Below are positions 9,405 through 18,600 of a stretch of 64,000 bases of DNA, piece after piece. Made by a program: the position numbers and the translations under genes. The notes below the pieces were generated by a model that was not told the DNA's origin, ran no database searches, and saw only the letters and a program-made list of their open reading frames with translations. The stretch comes from Streptomyces dangxiongensis (GTDB taxonomy: Bacteria; Actinomycetota; Actinomycetes; Streptomycetales; Streptomycetaceae). The stretch covers positions 6,944,001 to 7,008,000 of the forward strand of contig NZ_CP033073.1 of the NCBI RefSeq assembly GCF_003675325.1. Direction: 5' to 3'. The first letter of the stretch is position 1. Every line of letters begins with the position of its first letter.

Positions 9405-9549
9405 GTTGTCCTCCCCGCGCGAGCGCCCTCTGATCGCGAGTGTGCACCACGGCACTGACAGCGGTCCGGAAGCGGACGCTGACTGTGTGCGATCCGTCGG
9501 CGGTCACCGGCCACCCCGGCGAGGCTGCCCGCACGCGCGCGTGACGGGA

Positions 9550-11346
9550 TCAGTTCCGGCCGGGAAGGGCGCGCTCCAGGATGCTGTCGAGGTCGGTGCC
9601 CGCGGGAAGCGTGCCGAACGCGTGTCCCCAGTCGCCGCCCAGCCGGGTCGCGCAGAAGGCGTCCGCGACCGGGTGCGGAGCGTGCCGGACGAGCAGCGAG
9701 GCCTGGAGCGCGAGCGCCATCCGCTCGACCAGCCGGCGGGCGCCTGCCTGATCGGTTCCGGCCAATTGGTCCCTGAGTGCGGCCACGGCCGTGTCGAGGC
9801 GGCGGTCCGCCCCACGCGCGAGGGCGAGTTCGGCGAACAGGGCCTCGGCGCTGTCCGGTTCGCGACCCAGGGCGCGCAGCACGTCGAGCGCGTTGACGTT
9901 CCCGGAACCCTCCCAGATCGACAGCAGCGGGGCCTCCCGGTAGTGCCGGGGCATGCCCGACTCCTCGACGTACCCGTTGCCGCCCAGGCATTCCAGGGCC
10001 TCGGCGGTGAAGGCCGGGCCCCGCTTCGTGACCCAGTACTTGCCGACGGCGGTGGCGATGCGCCGGAACGCCCGCTCTCCGGCGTCCCCGCGCACCGCGC
10101 GGTCCGCCGCGCCGGCCAGCCGCAGCGTGAGTGTCGTCGCGGCCTCCGACTCCAGCGCGAGATCGGCCAGGACGTTGCGCATCAGCGGCTGGTCGAGCAG
10201 CCGGGCGCCGAACGCGCTGCGGTACCGGGTGTGATGCCCGGCCTCGACCAGTGTCTTGCGCATCAGCGTCGCCGAGGACATCACACAGTCGAGCCGGGTG
10301 CAGTTGACCATCTCGATGATGGTCTTCACACCCCGCCCCTCCGGCCCGACCAGCCAGGCCACCGTCCGGTCGAACTCCGGCTCCGAGGAGGCGTTGGACC
10401 GGTTGCCCAGCTTGTCCTTCAGGCGCTGGATGCGGAACGTGTTGCGGGTGCCGTCGGGCAGGACGCGCGGCACCAGGAAGCAGGACAGCCCGCCCGGGGC
10501 CTGCGCGAGCACCAGGAAGACGTCGCACATCGGCGCCGACGTGAACCATTTGTGCCCGCGCAGCGTGTACACACCCGGTTCGCCGGTGGGCGTGGCCGTG
10601 GTGGTGTTCGTCCGGACGTCGGAACCGCCCTGCTTCTCCGTCATGCCCATGCCGGCGAGCAGTCCGGGTTTGTCGGTGGGGACGCGCAGCTCGGGGTCGT
10701 ACTCCCGGCTGGTGAGCAGCGGCTCGTACACCGTGGCGAGATCCGGCTGTGTGCGCAGGGCGGGGACGGCGGCGTACGTCATCGATGTCGGGCAGCCGTG
10801 TCCGGCCTCCGTGTGTCCCCACACCAGCCCGCCCGCCGTCCGGGCCACGTGCGCCCCCGGTCGGTCATCGCCCCACGGGGCGCCGGCCAGGCCCTCGGCC
10901 ACCGCGGTGCGCAGCAGGTGGTGCCAGCTAGGGTGGAACTCCACCTCGTCGACGCGGTGGCCGAAGCGGTCGTGGGTGCGCAGCACGGGCTCGTGCCGGT
11001 TCGCCTGTTCGCCCCACTCCTGCGCCTCTACGCTGCCGGCCCGCGCCCCCAGCCGCCGGACGCCCTCCTCGGCCCAGCCTGCGCCCTCCCGGCGCAGCCC
11101 TTCGAGCAGGGCCGCGTCCGCCGCGGCGTCGTACGGGGCGAGCGGCGGGGCCTGGTTGGTGACGTCGTGCGTGGCGTACGCCGACTGGAGCTGCGACGAC
11201 GGCTGCGGCTGCTGGTGCGATGAGGGTCGCGTCTGTGACTGCGGCTGCGACGAGGGCTGTGACTGCGACTGCGGCTGCGACGAGGGCTGTGACTGCGACT
11301 GCGGCTGCGGCTGCGCGGGAATCGAGGCCATAGAAGCATGTTGCAC
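9550..11346 (-). CDS. AidB-like acyl-CoA dehydrogenase family protein
   Basis: 598-residue flavoprotein of the AidB branch of acyl-CoA dehydrogenases, linked in E. coli to the DNA alkylation response. The FAD/substrate loop MTEKQGGSDVRTNTT lies near residues 240-254, RGHKWFTSAP near 275, and the C-terminal LECLGGNGYVEESGMPRHYR near 455. E. coli AidB binds DNA and may destroy alkylating agents; whether this one does is unknown. Residues 10-55 are an unusual Gln/Ser/Pro repeat encoded by 30-bp tandem DNA repeats. Start is GTG 11346 or ATG 11331; neither has an ideal ribosome site. It is divergent from the frameshifted paaX-like gene, and an AlkB homologue lies far away at 55420. Confidence 0.85.
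   Translation of the reverse strand: MQHASMASIPAQPQPQSQSQPSSQPQSQSQPSSQPQSQTRPSSHQQPQPSSQLQSAYATHDVTNQAPPLAPYDAAADAALLEGLRREGAGWAEEGVRRLGARAGSVEAQEWGEQANRHEPVLRTHDRFGHRVDEVEFHPSWHHLLRTAVAEGLAGAPWGDDRPGAHVARTAGGLVWGHTEAGHGCPTSMTYAAVPALRTQPDLATVYEPLLTSREYDPELRVPTDKPGLLAGMGMTEKQGGSDVRTNTTTATPTGEPGVYTLRGHKWFTSAPMCDVFLVLAQAPGGLSCFLVPRVLPDGTRNTFRIQRLKDKLGNRSNASSEPEFDRTVAWLVGPEGRGVKTIIEMVNCTRLDCVMSSATLMRKTLVEAGHHTRYRSAFGARLLDQPLMRNVLADLALESEAATTLTLRLAGAADRAVRGDAGERAFRRIATAVGKYWVTKRGPAFTAEALECLGGNGYVEESGMPRHYREAPLLSIWEGSGNVNALDVLRALGREPDSAEALFAELALARGADRRLDTAVAALRDQLAGTDQAGARRLVERMALALQASLLVRHAPHPVADAFCATRLGGDWGHAFGTLPAGTDLDSILERALPGRN
11211..11310. repeat. 30-bp tandem repeat encoding a Gln/Ser/Pro tract
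   Basis: Two perfect 30-bp units at 11241-11270 and 11271-11300, with degenerate copies on each side. The length is a multiple of three, so slippage keeps the aidB-like frame. On the coding strand it gives alternating SQPQ and SQSQPS units. Confidence 0.85.
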
Positions 11347-11402
11347 TCTTCCTGCGACTGTAGCAATCTTGCAACAAGAGAGCGCGCGTACAGTACGGGC
11401 CC

Positions 11403-12168
11403 ATGCGCATGAACGTCTCGGCCGAGCCGGATCCGGCCGGCCTGCGACCGCTGTCCGCCCGGTCCGTCGTCCTCAGTCTGCTGCTCGGCGCGCACCCGCC
11501 GGAGCTGCCGGTGAAAGATCTGGTGCGGCTGGTCGAACCGTTCGGGGTCGGGGGCTCCACGCTGCGGGCCGCGCTGAGCCGGATGGTCGCCGCCGGCGAC
11601 CTCCGGCGCACGGACGCCGTCTACCGGCTCAGCGACCGGCTGCTGGCCCGGCAGCGCCGCCAGGACGACGCGGTGCACCCCCGAACGCGCGCGTGGCACG
11701 GCGACTGGGAGATGGTGGTGATCACGGCGACGGGACGCGGCCCCGCCGCACGTGCCGACCTGCGCGCCCGGCTGACCTCCCTGCGCCTGGCCGAACTGCG
11801 CGAAGGCGTGTGGGCTGCGCCCGGCCAACCTCGACCGCTCCCTGCCGGCCGGCCTGCGCGAGGTGGCCCTGACGTACAGTGCACGGCCCGAGGAAGTCCC
11901 GGAAGACCTCGCCGGGCGGCTCTGGCCGCTGGCGGACTGGGCGGACAGGGCGCGTGGCCTGCTGGCCCGAGCGGCCTGTGCCGGCCACCCGGCCGGCCGT
12001 CTCACCGCCTACGCGGCGGCCGTACGTCACCTGCTCACCGACCCTGTGCTGCCGCCCGCGCTGCTGCCGGCCGACTGGCCCGGCGACGCCCTGCGCACGG
12101 CCTACGCCGCGTACCGACGGGAACTGGCCGGGACGCTGGGCGGGCGGCGGGACGAAAGGGAGCGCTGA
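11403..12168 (+). pseudogene. PaaX-family transcriptional regulator with one frameshift
   Basis: Two reading frames join into one PaaX-like repressor of about 254 residues. The first (from ATG 11403) has the winged-helix part, with VLSLLLGAHPPELPVKDLVR and GVGGSTLRAALSRMVAAGDL, then RAWHGDWEMVVI, ending at REGVW. The second continues with LRPANLDRSLPAGLREVALT and runs to TGA 12168. The break is one surplus G in the GTG-TGGG run at 11811-11814; removing it restores GVWLRPANL, which is typical of PaaX. PaaX represses phenylacetate breakdown through phenylacetyl-CoA; the neighbour here is an AidB-like gene instead. Either a recent pseudogene or an assembly error. Confidence 0.8.
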
Positions 12169-12304
12169 CGGGGCAAGGGGGCGCCGAGGGGTGGGCGCGG
12201 GATGCTGTCGGAGGCCTGGGCCGGACGGTGAACCGGAAGCGGGCCGTCAGCGGCGCCGCCTCTTCCGGGGGCGCCGGTGACGCCCCCGGAAGCTCAGCCG
12301 GCGC

Positions 12305-13093
12305 TCACTTGTAGGTGATGTCCGAGCTGGAGTACTTGCAGTACGTGCCATCGGGGCCGGAGCCGTTCGTCGTGGGCTCCTTGCCGGTGTTGTTGCCGAT
12401 GTACTTCTGGCAGGGGGTGATCTTCTTGCTGGTGTCCCCGACGATGGTGATGTTCTTCAGGGTCGCGCTGTCGCCGTAGTTGGTGTTGATGCCGACGAGC
12501 TTGTTGCCCTTGTAGGTGGCCTCGATGCCGCTGAGGTTGATGGTCCGCTTGTACTGCGTCTTGCAGTTGCCGCAGGACCGGGCGAAGGTGCCGAAATTCT
12601 TCACGGCGAAGCCGGAGACGTTCAGTGTGCCGGCGCCGTTGAACTGGAACACCTTGTCGCTGGCCTCCTTCGCCCCGCCGCCGGTCACGGTGTAGACGTT
12701 GGACGACGAGGAGCCGAGGAAGGTGGCCGCGTCCTCGCCGACGTCCTCCCACCACACGTTCTGGAGCGTGCAGCTACCCAGGCAGTGGATGCCGTCCGCG
12801 GCGGGGGCGCCGATGATGACGTTCTTGACGACGGCGCCCGGAGCCAGCTCGAGGATGGGGCCCTGGTCCTCGTCCTGGCTGTCGGAGCCGAGGTCGCCGC
12901 TGCCGTAGAGCCGCTTCATCCCGTAATCCTTGGTGCCGGATACCGAGATGGTGGAGGAGACGGCCTGGCTGCCGTTGGCCGAGGGCCAGGTGGCCGCGCC
13001 GGCGGGCGCTCCAGATGTCATGATCATGCCAAATGTGAGGCCGAGTGCGGCCAGTCCGCCCAGCAGGGCGTGTGGGGATGTGTGTGAGGTCAT
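12305..13093 (-). CDS. Secreted pectate lyase (PL3 family)
   Basis: 262-residue secreted enzyme with a signal peptide (residues 1 to about 31: hydrophobic ALLGGLAALGLTFGMIM, cleavage near AGA-AT). The mature part is a right-handed beta-helix of polysaccharide lyase family 3: KDYGMKRLYGSGDLG, VKNVIIGAPAADGIHCLGSC, DKVFQFNGAGTLNVSGF, FARSCGNCKTQYKRTINLSG and CQKYIGNNTGKEP, with four or more cysteines suited to disulfides. PL3 enzymes cut polygalacturonate by beta-elimination. Start ATG 13093 is preceded by GGAAGAAGG. Upstream lie three AGCGCT-centred boxes shared with the divergent esterase gene, so it is probably under a LacI-type repressor. Confidence 0.9.
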   Translation of the reverse strand: MTSHTSPHALLGGLAALGLTFGMIMTSGAPAGAATWPSANGSQAVSSTISVSGTKDYGMKRLYGSGDLGSDSQDEDQGPILELAPGAVVKNVIIGAPAADGIHCLGSCTLQNVWWEDVGEDAATFLGSSSSNVYTVTGGGAKEASDKVFQFNGAGTLNVSGFAVKNFGTFARSCGNCKTQYKRTINLSGIEATYKGNKLVGINTNYGDSATLKNITIVGDTSKKITPCQKYIGNNTGKEPTTNGSGPDGTYCKYSSSDITYK

Positions 13094-13242
13094 GTCCCGG
13101 ATGCCTTCTTCCGAGTGGGGATCGGACATGTACGTGAAGCGCATACGCTCCACGGAACGCGCAGCGCATTGCGGAGCGCGGTTGTGCGGCAACGAGGGCC
13201 GCCTTGCGGCTCGGCGGTCACGCTGCTGAACGGACCGTAGAC

Positions 13243-13339
13243 GGTAAGCGCTTTCTGGTCAACGCCTCGCGCGGTGGGTTCTCGGTCGCCGGAGTGGGAA
13301 CTGGGAGCGCTTGTGCGAGGAGTGGTGGGAGCGCTTCCA
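13243..13339. promoter_or_regulatory. Three LacI/CebR-like AGCGCT operator boxes between pectate lyase and SGNH hydrolase genes
   Basis: AGCGCT cores sit at 13247-13252, 13306-13311 and 13330-13335. The last two read TGGGAGCGCTTGTG (13302-13315) and TGGGAGCGCTTCCA (13326-13339), close to the TGGGAGCGCTCCCA consensus of the CebR cellulose/cellobiose repressor of Streptomyces. Matching sites between divergent plant-polymer genes suggest sugar-relieved repression. Confidence 0.65.
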
Positions 13340-13366
13340 TGGCGGGCGTGTGCATGCCACCATGAC

Positions 13367-13405
13367 CGACGTCCGGGCCCGACGTCCGGGCCCGACGTCC
13401 GGGCC
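13367..13405. repeat. Three perfect 13-bp tandem repeats in the esterase leader
   Basis: CGACGTCCGGGCC is repeated three times (13367, 13380, 13393) and followed by two degenerate GGTGTTCGGTCC-type units to about 13433. The 457-bp gap 13094-13550 holds only this array and the operator boxes. ORFs across it lack a ribosome site before 13539. Confidence 0.75.
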
Positions 13406-13550
13406 GGTGTTCGGTCCGGCCGGTGTTCGGTTCCGGCGTCCGATCCGGGTCCGGGTCCGGCGTCTCCCGGCGCGCCAGGCGCCCGGTCCGCACTCGCCGA
13501 CCTCCGGACGTCCCGACCTCCGCCGACCTCCCGCCCTCAGGAAGGTGTCC

Positions 13551-14909
13551 GTGAAGCCGCCCACCAGAGCGTCCCTCGCCCCGCTGCTCGGCACATGTGT
13601 CCTCGTCCTGGCCCTGGTCGTGACGGCCTCGGCGCTCACGGCGCTGGTCACCGGCACGCTTCCGACCACCGGCACGGCCCCGACCACCGGCACGGCCCCG
13701 GCCGCCGCCGCGCGCCCCGGCCGGCACTGGGTGAACACGTGGACCGGGATGCCCCAGCCGACCGAGCCGGCCAATCTGCCGCCCGCGCCGTACACCGGTG
13801 CGCGGTCCGTCCTCGTGGACACCACCCTGCGGCAGACCGTGCGGGTCACCATCGGTGGGCCGCGCATCCGGCTGCGCTTCTCCAACGCGTACGGCGACAC
13901 CCCGCTGCCGCTCACCGCCGTCACCGTGGCCCTGCCCAGGGACGGCAGGGCCGGCGTGAGCGCGGTCGTGCCGGGGAGTGTGCGCCGGGTGACCTTCGCG
14001 GGCCGGGACTCCGCCACCGTCCCCGTCGGTGCCGAGCTGGTCTCCGACCCGCTGGACTTCGCCCTGAGCGCCGGCACCGAGCTGACGGTGACGGCGTACA
14101 CCGCGCCCGGTCAGGCGTCGCTCGCGCTCACCTCGCATCCCGGTTCGCGCACCACGTCGTACCTCGTGCACGGTGACCGCACGTGCGACGAGGACCTTCC
14201 GGGTGCGACCGGCGTCGACCACTGGTACCTGCTCAGCGACGTCGAGGTGCTGGCGCCGGGCCGGGCCGGGGCGGTGGCCGTCGTCGGCGACTCGCTCACC
14301 GACGGGCGCGGCTCCACGACCAACGGCAACGACCGCTGGCCCGACCAGGTCTTCGACCGGCTCCGGACGCGCCCGGACACGTCGGGCGTCGCCGTACTCA
14401 ATCAGGCGGCCGGCGGCAACCGCGTCCTCGCCGACGGACTCGGCCCCAACGTGCTCGCCCGCCTCGACCGTGATGTCCTCTCCCGAAGCGGCGTCGCCTG
14501 GCTGATCCTCTTCGAGGGCGTCAACGACATCGGCACCGCCGAGGCCACTTCCGAGGCCCAGCGAGCGGTGACCGCCGACCTGGTCGCCGGGTACCGGCAG
14601 ATAGTGGTCCGCGCCCACGCCCAGGGCATCCGGGTCTACGGCGCGACGCTCACGCCGTTCGGCGGCAACACCCTGTACGACGACCCGGCGCGGGAGCGGG
14701 AGGCCTCCCGGGAGCGGGTCAACGCGTGGATCCGTACCCCCGGCCACTTCGACGCGGTGATCGACTTCGACCGGGCGGTACGGGACCCCGCGGCGCCGGA
14801 CCGGCTGCTGCCCGCCCTGCACGCCGGTGACTGGCTCCATCTCAACCCGCAGGGCTACCGGGTCCTCGCCGCCGCCGTACCCGAGGGGCTGTTCCGCCCC
14901 ACCCGGTGA
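13551..14909 (+). CDS. Secreted SGNH/GDSL hydrolase
   Basis: 452 residues. A signal peptide or anchor (ASLAPLLGTCVLVLALVVTAS, about 7-27) is followed by a Thr/Ala-Pro linker, a beta-sandwich domain from about residue 60 to 235 and a C-terminal SGNH esterase domain. Catalytic blocks are GDSLTDGRGST (Ser about 248), the Gly of QAAGGNRVL, the Asn of GVNDIG and DWLHL (Asp about 427, His about 430). The family removes acetyl or acyl groups from sugars. Being divergent from a pectate lyase behind shared operators, pectin or rhamnogalacturonan deacetylation is a fair guess. GTG 13551 is chosen for AGGAAGG five bases upstream; the frame is open to 13311. Confidence 0.85.
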   Translation: MKPPTRASLAPLLGTCVLVLALVVTASALTALVTGTLPTTGTAPTTGTAPAAAARPGRHWVNTWTGMPQPTEPANLPPAPYTGARSVLVDTTLRQTVRVTIGGPRIRLRFSNAYGDTPLPLTAVTVALPRDGRAGVSAVVPGSVRRVTFAGRDSATVPVGAELVSDPLDFALSAGTELTVTAYTAPGQASLALTSHPGSRTTSYLVHGDRTCDEDLPGATGVDHWYLLSDVEVLAPGRAGAVAVVGDSLTDGRGSTTNGNDRWPDQVFDRLRTRPDTSGVAVLNQAAGGNRVLADGLGPNVLARLDRDVLSRSGVAWLILFEGVNDIGTAEATSEAQRAVTADLVAGYRQIVVRAHAQGIRVYGATLTPFGGNTLYDDPAREREASRERVNAWIRTPGHFDAVIDFDRAVRDPAAPDRLLPALHAGDWLHLNPQGYRVLAAAVPEGLFRPTR

Positions 14910-15113
14910 GACGCCCCACCCGGTGAAACACCCCGGCCTCGGGGCCCGACTCCGGGCGCCCCCGGCTTCGGGCGACCCGGGCTTCGGATTCAGCGACTTG
15001 CCGGGACAGTGGCGCGGGCGGGATCGGTGACGTTCCCTGGGTGGAGAGGGGATGACCGGTGCAGTCGTGGGCACTCGGTGGGACATACGGGACGAATCAA
15101 CCCGAGGAGAGTC

Positions 15114-15659
15114 ATGGCTGAGCAGAAGTCGTCGTCGGTCCTCACGGCGCCCCTGCACGGCGCGGCCTCGGTACTGCGCAGGGTGCCCGGCGCCGGGACG
15201 GTGGGCAGGGCGGCGGAGGAAACTCTGGACAAGGTCGGCGCGGTCTCGCCCCGCGGACGCCGTATCGCGGTGTACGCCGGGGCCGGGCTGCTCGGTGCCG
15301 CGGGCGTGGTGGAGTGGCCCGTGGCCCTCACCGGCGCGGCCGTCGCCTGGTTCACCCAGCCCCGTCCCGCCCCGCGGACGGACGGCGGGCCGGGAGCCGG
15401 GAAGGTGGACATGCCCACCGCCGAACCCGCGCACGATCTCGGCACGGCGGCCCTCCGCTCCGGCGGGGAGGGTCAGGGGCCGGCCTCGGCGGAGGAGAAG
15501 GCGTCCGAGCGGCGCGGAACGTCCGCCGGGGCCGATGACGCCGGAGACAGCGGAGCGCCCGCTCAGCCGGAGGCCGCCCTTGGTGACGCGGTGCCGACAC
15601 CCACGACGTCCCCCGGGCCGCTCGGTCCGACCGCGCGACCCGACCGCACCACGCTCTGA
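15114..15659 (+). CDS. Hypothetical protein paired with P-type ATPase
   Basis: 181 residues of unknown function. Residues 1-50 are a moderately hydrophobic Ala-rich region with LHGAASVLRRVPGAGTVG. A membrane helix lies at about 53-78 (IAVYAGAGLLGAAGVVEWPVALTGAAVAWF region). The last 90 residues are low-complexity, charged and Pro-rich, probably disordered. ATG 15114 follows GAGGAGA. Its stop overlaps the GAGGAGG ribosome site of the following P-type ATPase gene, only eight bases before that start, so the two form an operon. A role as a small membrane partner of the pump is inferred from context only. Confidence 0.75.
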   Translation: MAEQKSSSVLTAPLHGAASVLRRVPGAGTVGRAAEETLDKVGAVSPRGRRIAVYAGAGLLGAAGVVEWPVALTGAAVAWFTQPRPAPRTDGGPGAGKVDMPTAEPAHDLGTAALRSGGEGQGPASAEEKASERRGTSAGADDAGDSGAPAQPEAALGDAVPTPTTSPGPLGPTARPDRTTL

Positions 15660-15667
15660 GGAGGGTC

Positions 15668-18600
15668 ATGGTCCTCGGCCTGCTGACGGAACCCTCGGCC
15701 GCCGCTCGCCTGCTCCCGGCGGCGCCACGCCTGCTCGCGCGGGCGGCGGCACCGGCGGCCGGGATGGCCGCCGGTGCCGCCGCCGGGACGGCACGCGCGG
15801 GCGTGCGCGGCGCGGACGCCGCCGCGCGGGTCGTGCGCGTGGCCCGCAACGCGCTGCCCGGCGCCGGTGACCACTGGCGGTCGGGCGCCCGCGCCCACCT
15901 GGCGCTGCGACCCGTCGACCAGGAGGAGGCGCGCCGCGCCGGTGGCACCGGTCACCGCGCGCGCCGGCTGGCCGAGGCGCTGGCGGAGCATCCCGACGTA
16001 CTCGTCGCCTACTGGGACCAGGGGCTGGCCCGCCTCGTCGTGACCGCCACCGAGGAAGAGGCGACGGACCGGGTTGTGGAGCACGCGGCCGAGCTGGCCG
16101 GACAACACGGCCTCGTCCTGGCGGGCGGGGACGTGGAGGAGACGACGCATCCGGCCGACCCGGCCGGTGTGCGGGCCGCGGCGGCCACGCTCGCGGCCGA
16201 CGGCGCGGGCATCGGTGTCGCCCTCGCGGCGTACGCGCTGCGGCTGCCGCCCTCACCCCGGATGGTGACGGCGGTGGTGACGCTGCTGCGGGAGAACCCA
16301 CGCTTCCGCGCCTGGCTGCGCGCCCGGCTCGGTGACTCCCGGATGGACCTCGTGCTGGCCTGCGCGAACGCCGCCGTGCACGGTGTCGGGCAGACCCCCA
16401 CCTCCCTGGTGCTCGACGGCGTCCTGCGAGCCTGCCAGGTGGCCGAGACGGTGTCCCGCTCGGCCGCCTTCGACGCGGTGCACGACGAGCTGTGCGCACC
16501 GGAGCGGATCAGTCTCGCTCCGGAGGGCCTGCCACGTCCGCCGCTGCGGGAGTCCCCGGCCCTGGAGTACGCCTCCCACGCCTCGGCGGGCAGTCTGCTG
16601 GGCGCGGCGGCGACCCTGCTCGTCAAGCACGACGGTGCCGAGGCGGCGGAGGCGGTGCTCGCCGGCTCCCCGAAGGCCGCCCGCTACGGTCCCGCCGCGT
16701 TCCACGCCGTGCTCAGCGCCGCGCTCGCCCGTACCGGCGTGCTGGTCCGCGACCCGGCCCGGCTGCGCCAACTGGAGATGGCCGGCGCGATCGTCCTGCA
16801 CGCCGGGGCGCTGCGCACCGACGAGGGCGAGGCCGATCCGTGGACCGAGCCGGTACTCGACGCGGCCCGCCGGGCGGGTCTGCGGGTGGTGGTCGTGGAC
16901 GATCCCGCGCTGGAGGATTTCACCGGACTCGCGGACCAGGTCGTCGACGCCCGCCGGCCGCTGGACGACGTCGTGTGCGAGGCGCGCGGCGACGGGGGCG
17001 CCGTGCTGGTGGTCGCCCGGGTCCGCGAGGCCGGCCGGCACGACGTTCTGGCCGCGCTGCGCGCCGCCGACATCGCGGTCGCCCTGACGGACCGGGACGG
17101 AGCCGTGGTGTGGGGCGCGGACATCCTGGCCCTGCACGGCCTGCCGGACGTGTGGCGGGTGCTGACCGCGATCCCGGCCGCCCGCTCGGTCGGGCGGCGC
17201 GCCCAGACACTGGCCCGTTCCGGAGCCGCGCTGTCCGGGCTGCTCGTGGCCGTCGGCGAGACCGGCGGTGGACGCGGACGCCGCTCGCTCCTGCCCGGGC
17301 TGCGGCACGCACCCGTCGACGCCGGTGCCGCGGCGGCCCTGATCTCCGGGGCACGCGCCGCGCTCTCCGTGGCGGCGGCCGGCGCCCCGCACCCGCGCCC
17401 CCGCGTGCACTGGCACGAACTGGACACCGACCAGGCGCGGGAACGGCTCGCGCACGAACCGGAAGCCGCGCCGGGCCCCTTCGACGAACTGACCACCCGG
17501 GTGCGCAGGGCGACCCGACGTGTCACCCGGCATCCGGCCGTCGCCCCCGCCCGCTGGTCCTACCAGCTCGGCCGCGCGGTCCGCGGGGAACTCCAGGACC
17601 CGCTCACCCCGGTGCTGGCGGTCGGTTCGGCGGCGTCGGCGATCCTCGGCTCCGTCGCGGACGCGCTGCTCGTCGTCGGCGCCCTCGATCTCAACGCCCT
17701 GGTCGGCGGCATCCAGCGGCTGCGCGCCGAGCGGGCGCTCTCCGGACTGGTCGCGGACCAGAAGCGGAAGGCCCGGCTGGTGCCGCCGGAGAGCGAGGCC
17801 CCGGCGGGCGGCACCCGCACCGTGGAGGCGGGCGGGCTCAGGCCCGGCGACGTGATCCAGCTCAAGGGCGACGACGTGGTGCCCGCCGACGCCCGGCTGC
17901 TGTGGCAGGACGGCCTGGAGGTGGACGAGTCGGCCCTGACCGGCGAGTCGCTGCCGGTGGAGAAGCAGACGGACCCGACCCCGCACGCCCCCGTCGCCGA
18001 CCGCAGTTGCATGGTCTTCGAGGGGACGACCGTGGTGGCGGGGCAGGCCCGGGCCGTCGTGGTCGACATCGGTGACCGCACCGAGGCCGCCCGCGCCGTC
18101 CACCTCGCGTCCCGGACGCCCCCGTCCGCGGGCGTACAGGCCCGGCTCCAGGAACTGACCCGCAAGGCACTGCCGCTGACCCTGGCGGGGGGTGCCACGG
18201 TGACCGGCCTGGCACTGCTGCGCGGCACCCCGATCCACGAGGCGGTCAGCGGCGGGGTCGCGGTGGCCGTGGCGGCCGTACCGGAAGGGCTGCCCCTGGT
18301 GGCGACCGTCGCCCAGCTCGCGGCTGCCCGCCGGCTGAGCCGCGGCGGCGTACTGGTCCGCACCCCGCGCACGCTGGAGGCGCTGGGCCGCATGGACACC
18401 ATCTGCTTCGACAAGACCGGCACGCTCACCGAGAACCGGCTGCGTCTGGTGCGGACCTGCGACGCCGACGGCACGGTCCACGGCGTGGACGACCCCGGGT
18501 CCGCCGGCACCGTGCGGGCCGCCGCACGGGCCTGTCCCCGGCTGAACGGCGGCTCCGACCGGCCGGTGCACGCCACCGACGAGGCCGTCCTCGCCGCGGC

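Noticed and set aside
12305..14909. Pectate lyase region as a horizontally acquired island
   Set aside because: GC content and codon use look like the rest; no integrase, tRNA or transposon remains were seen.
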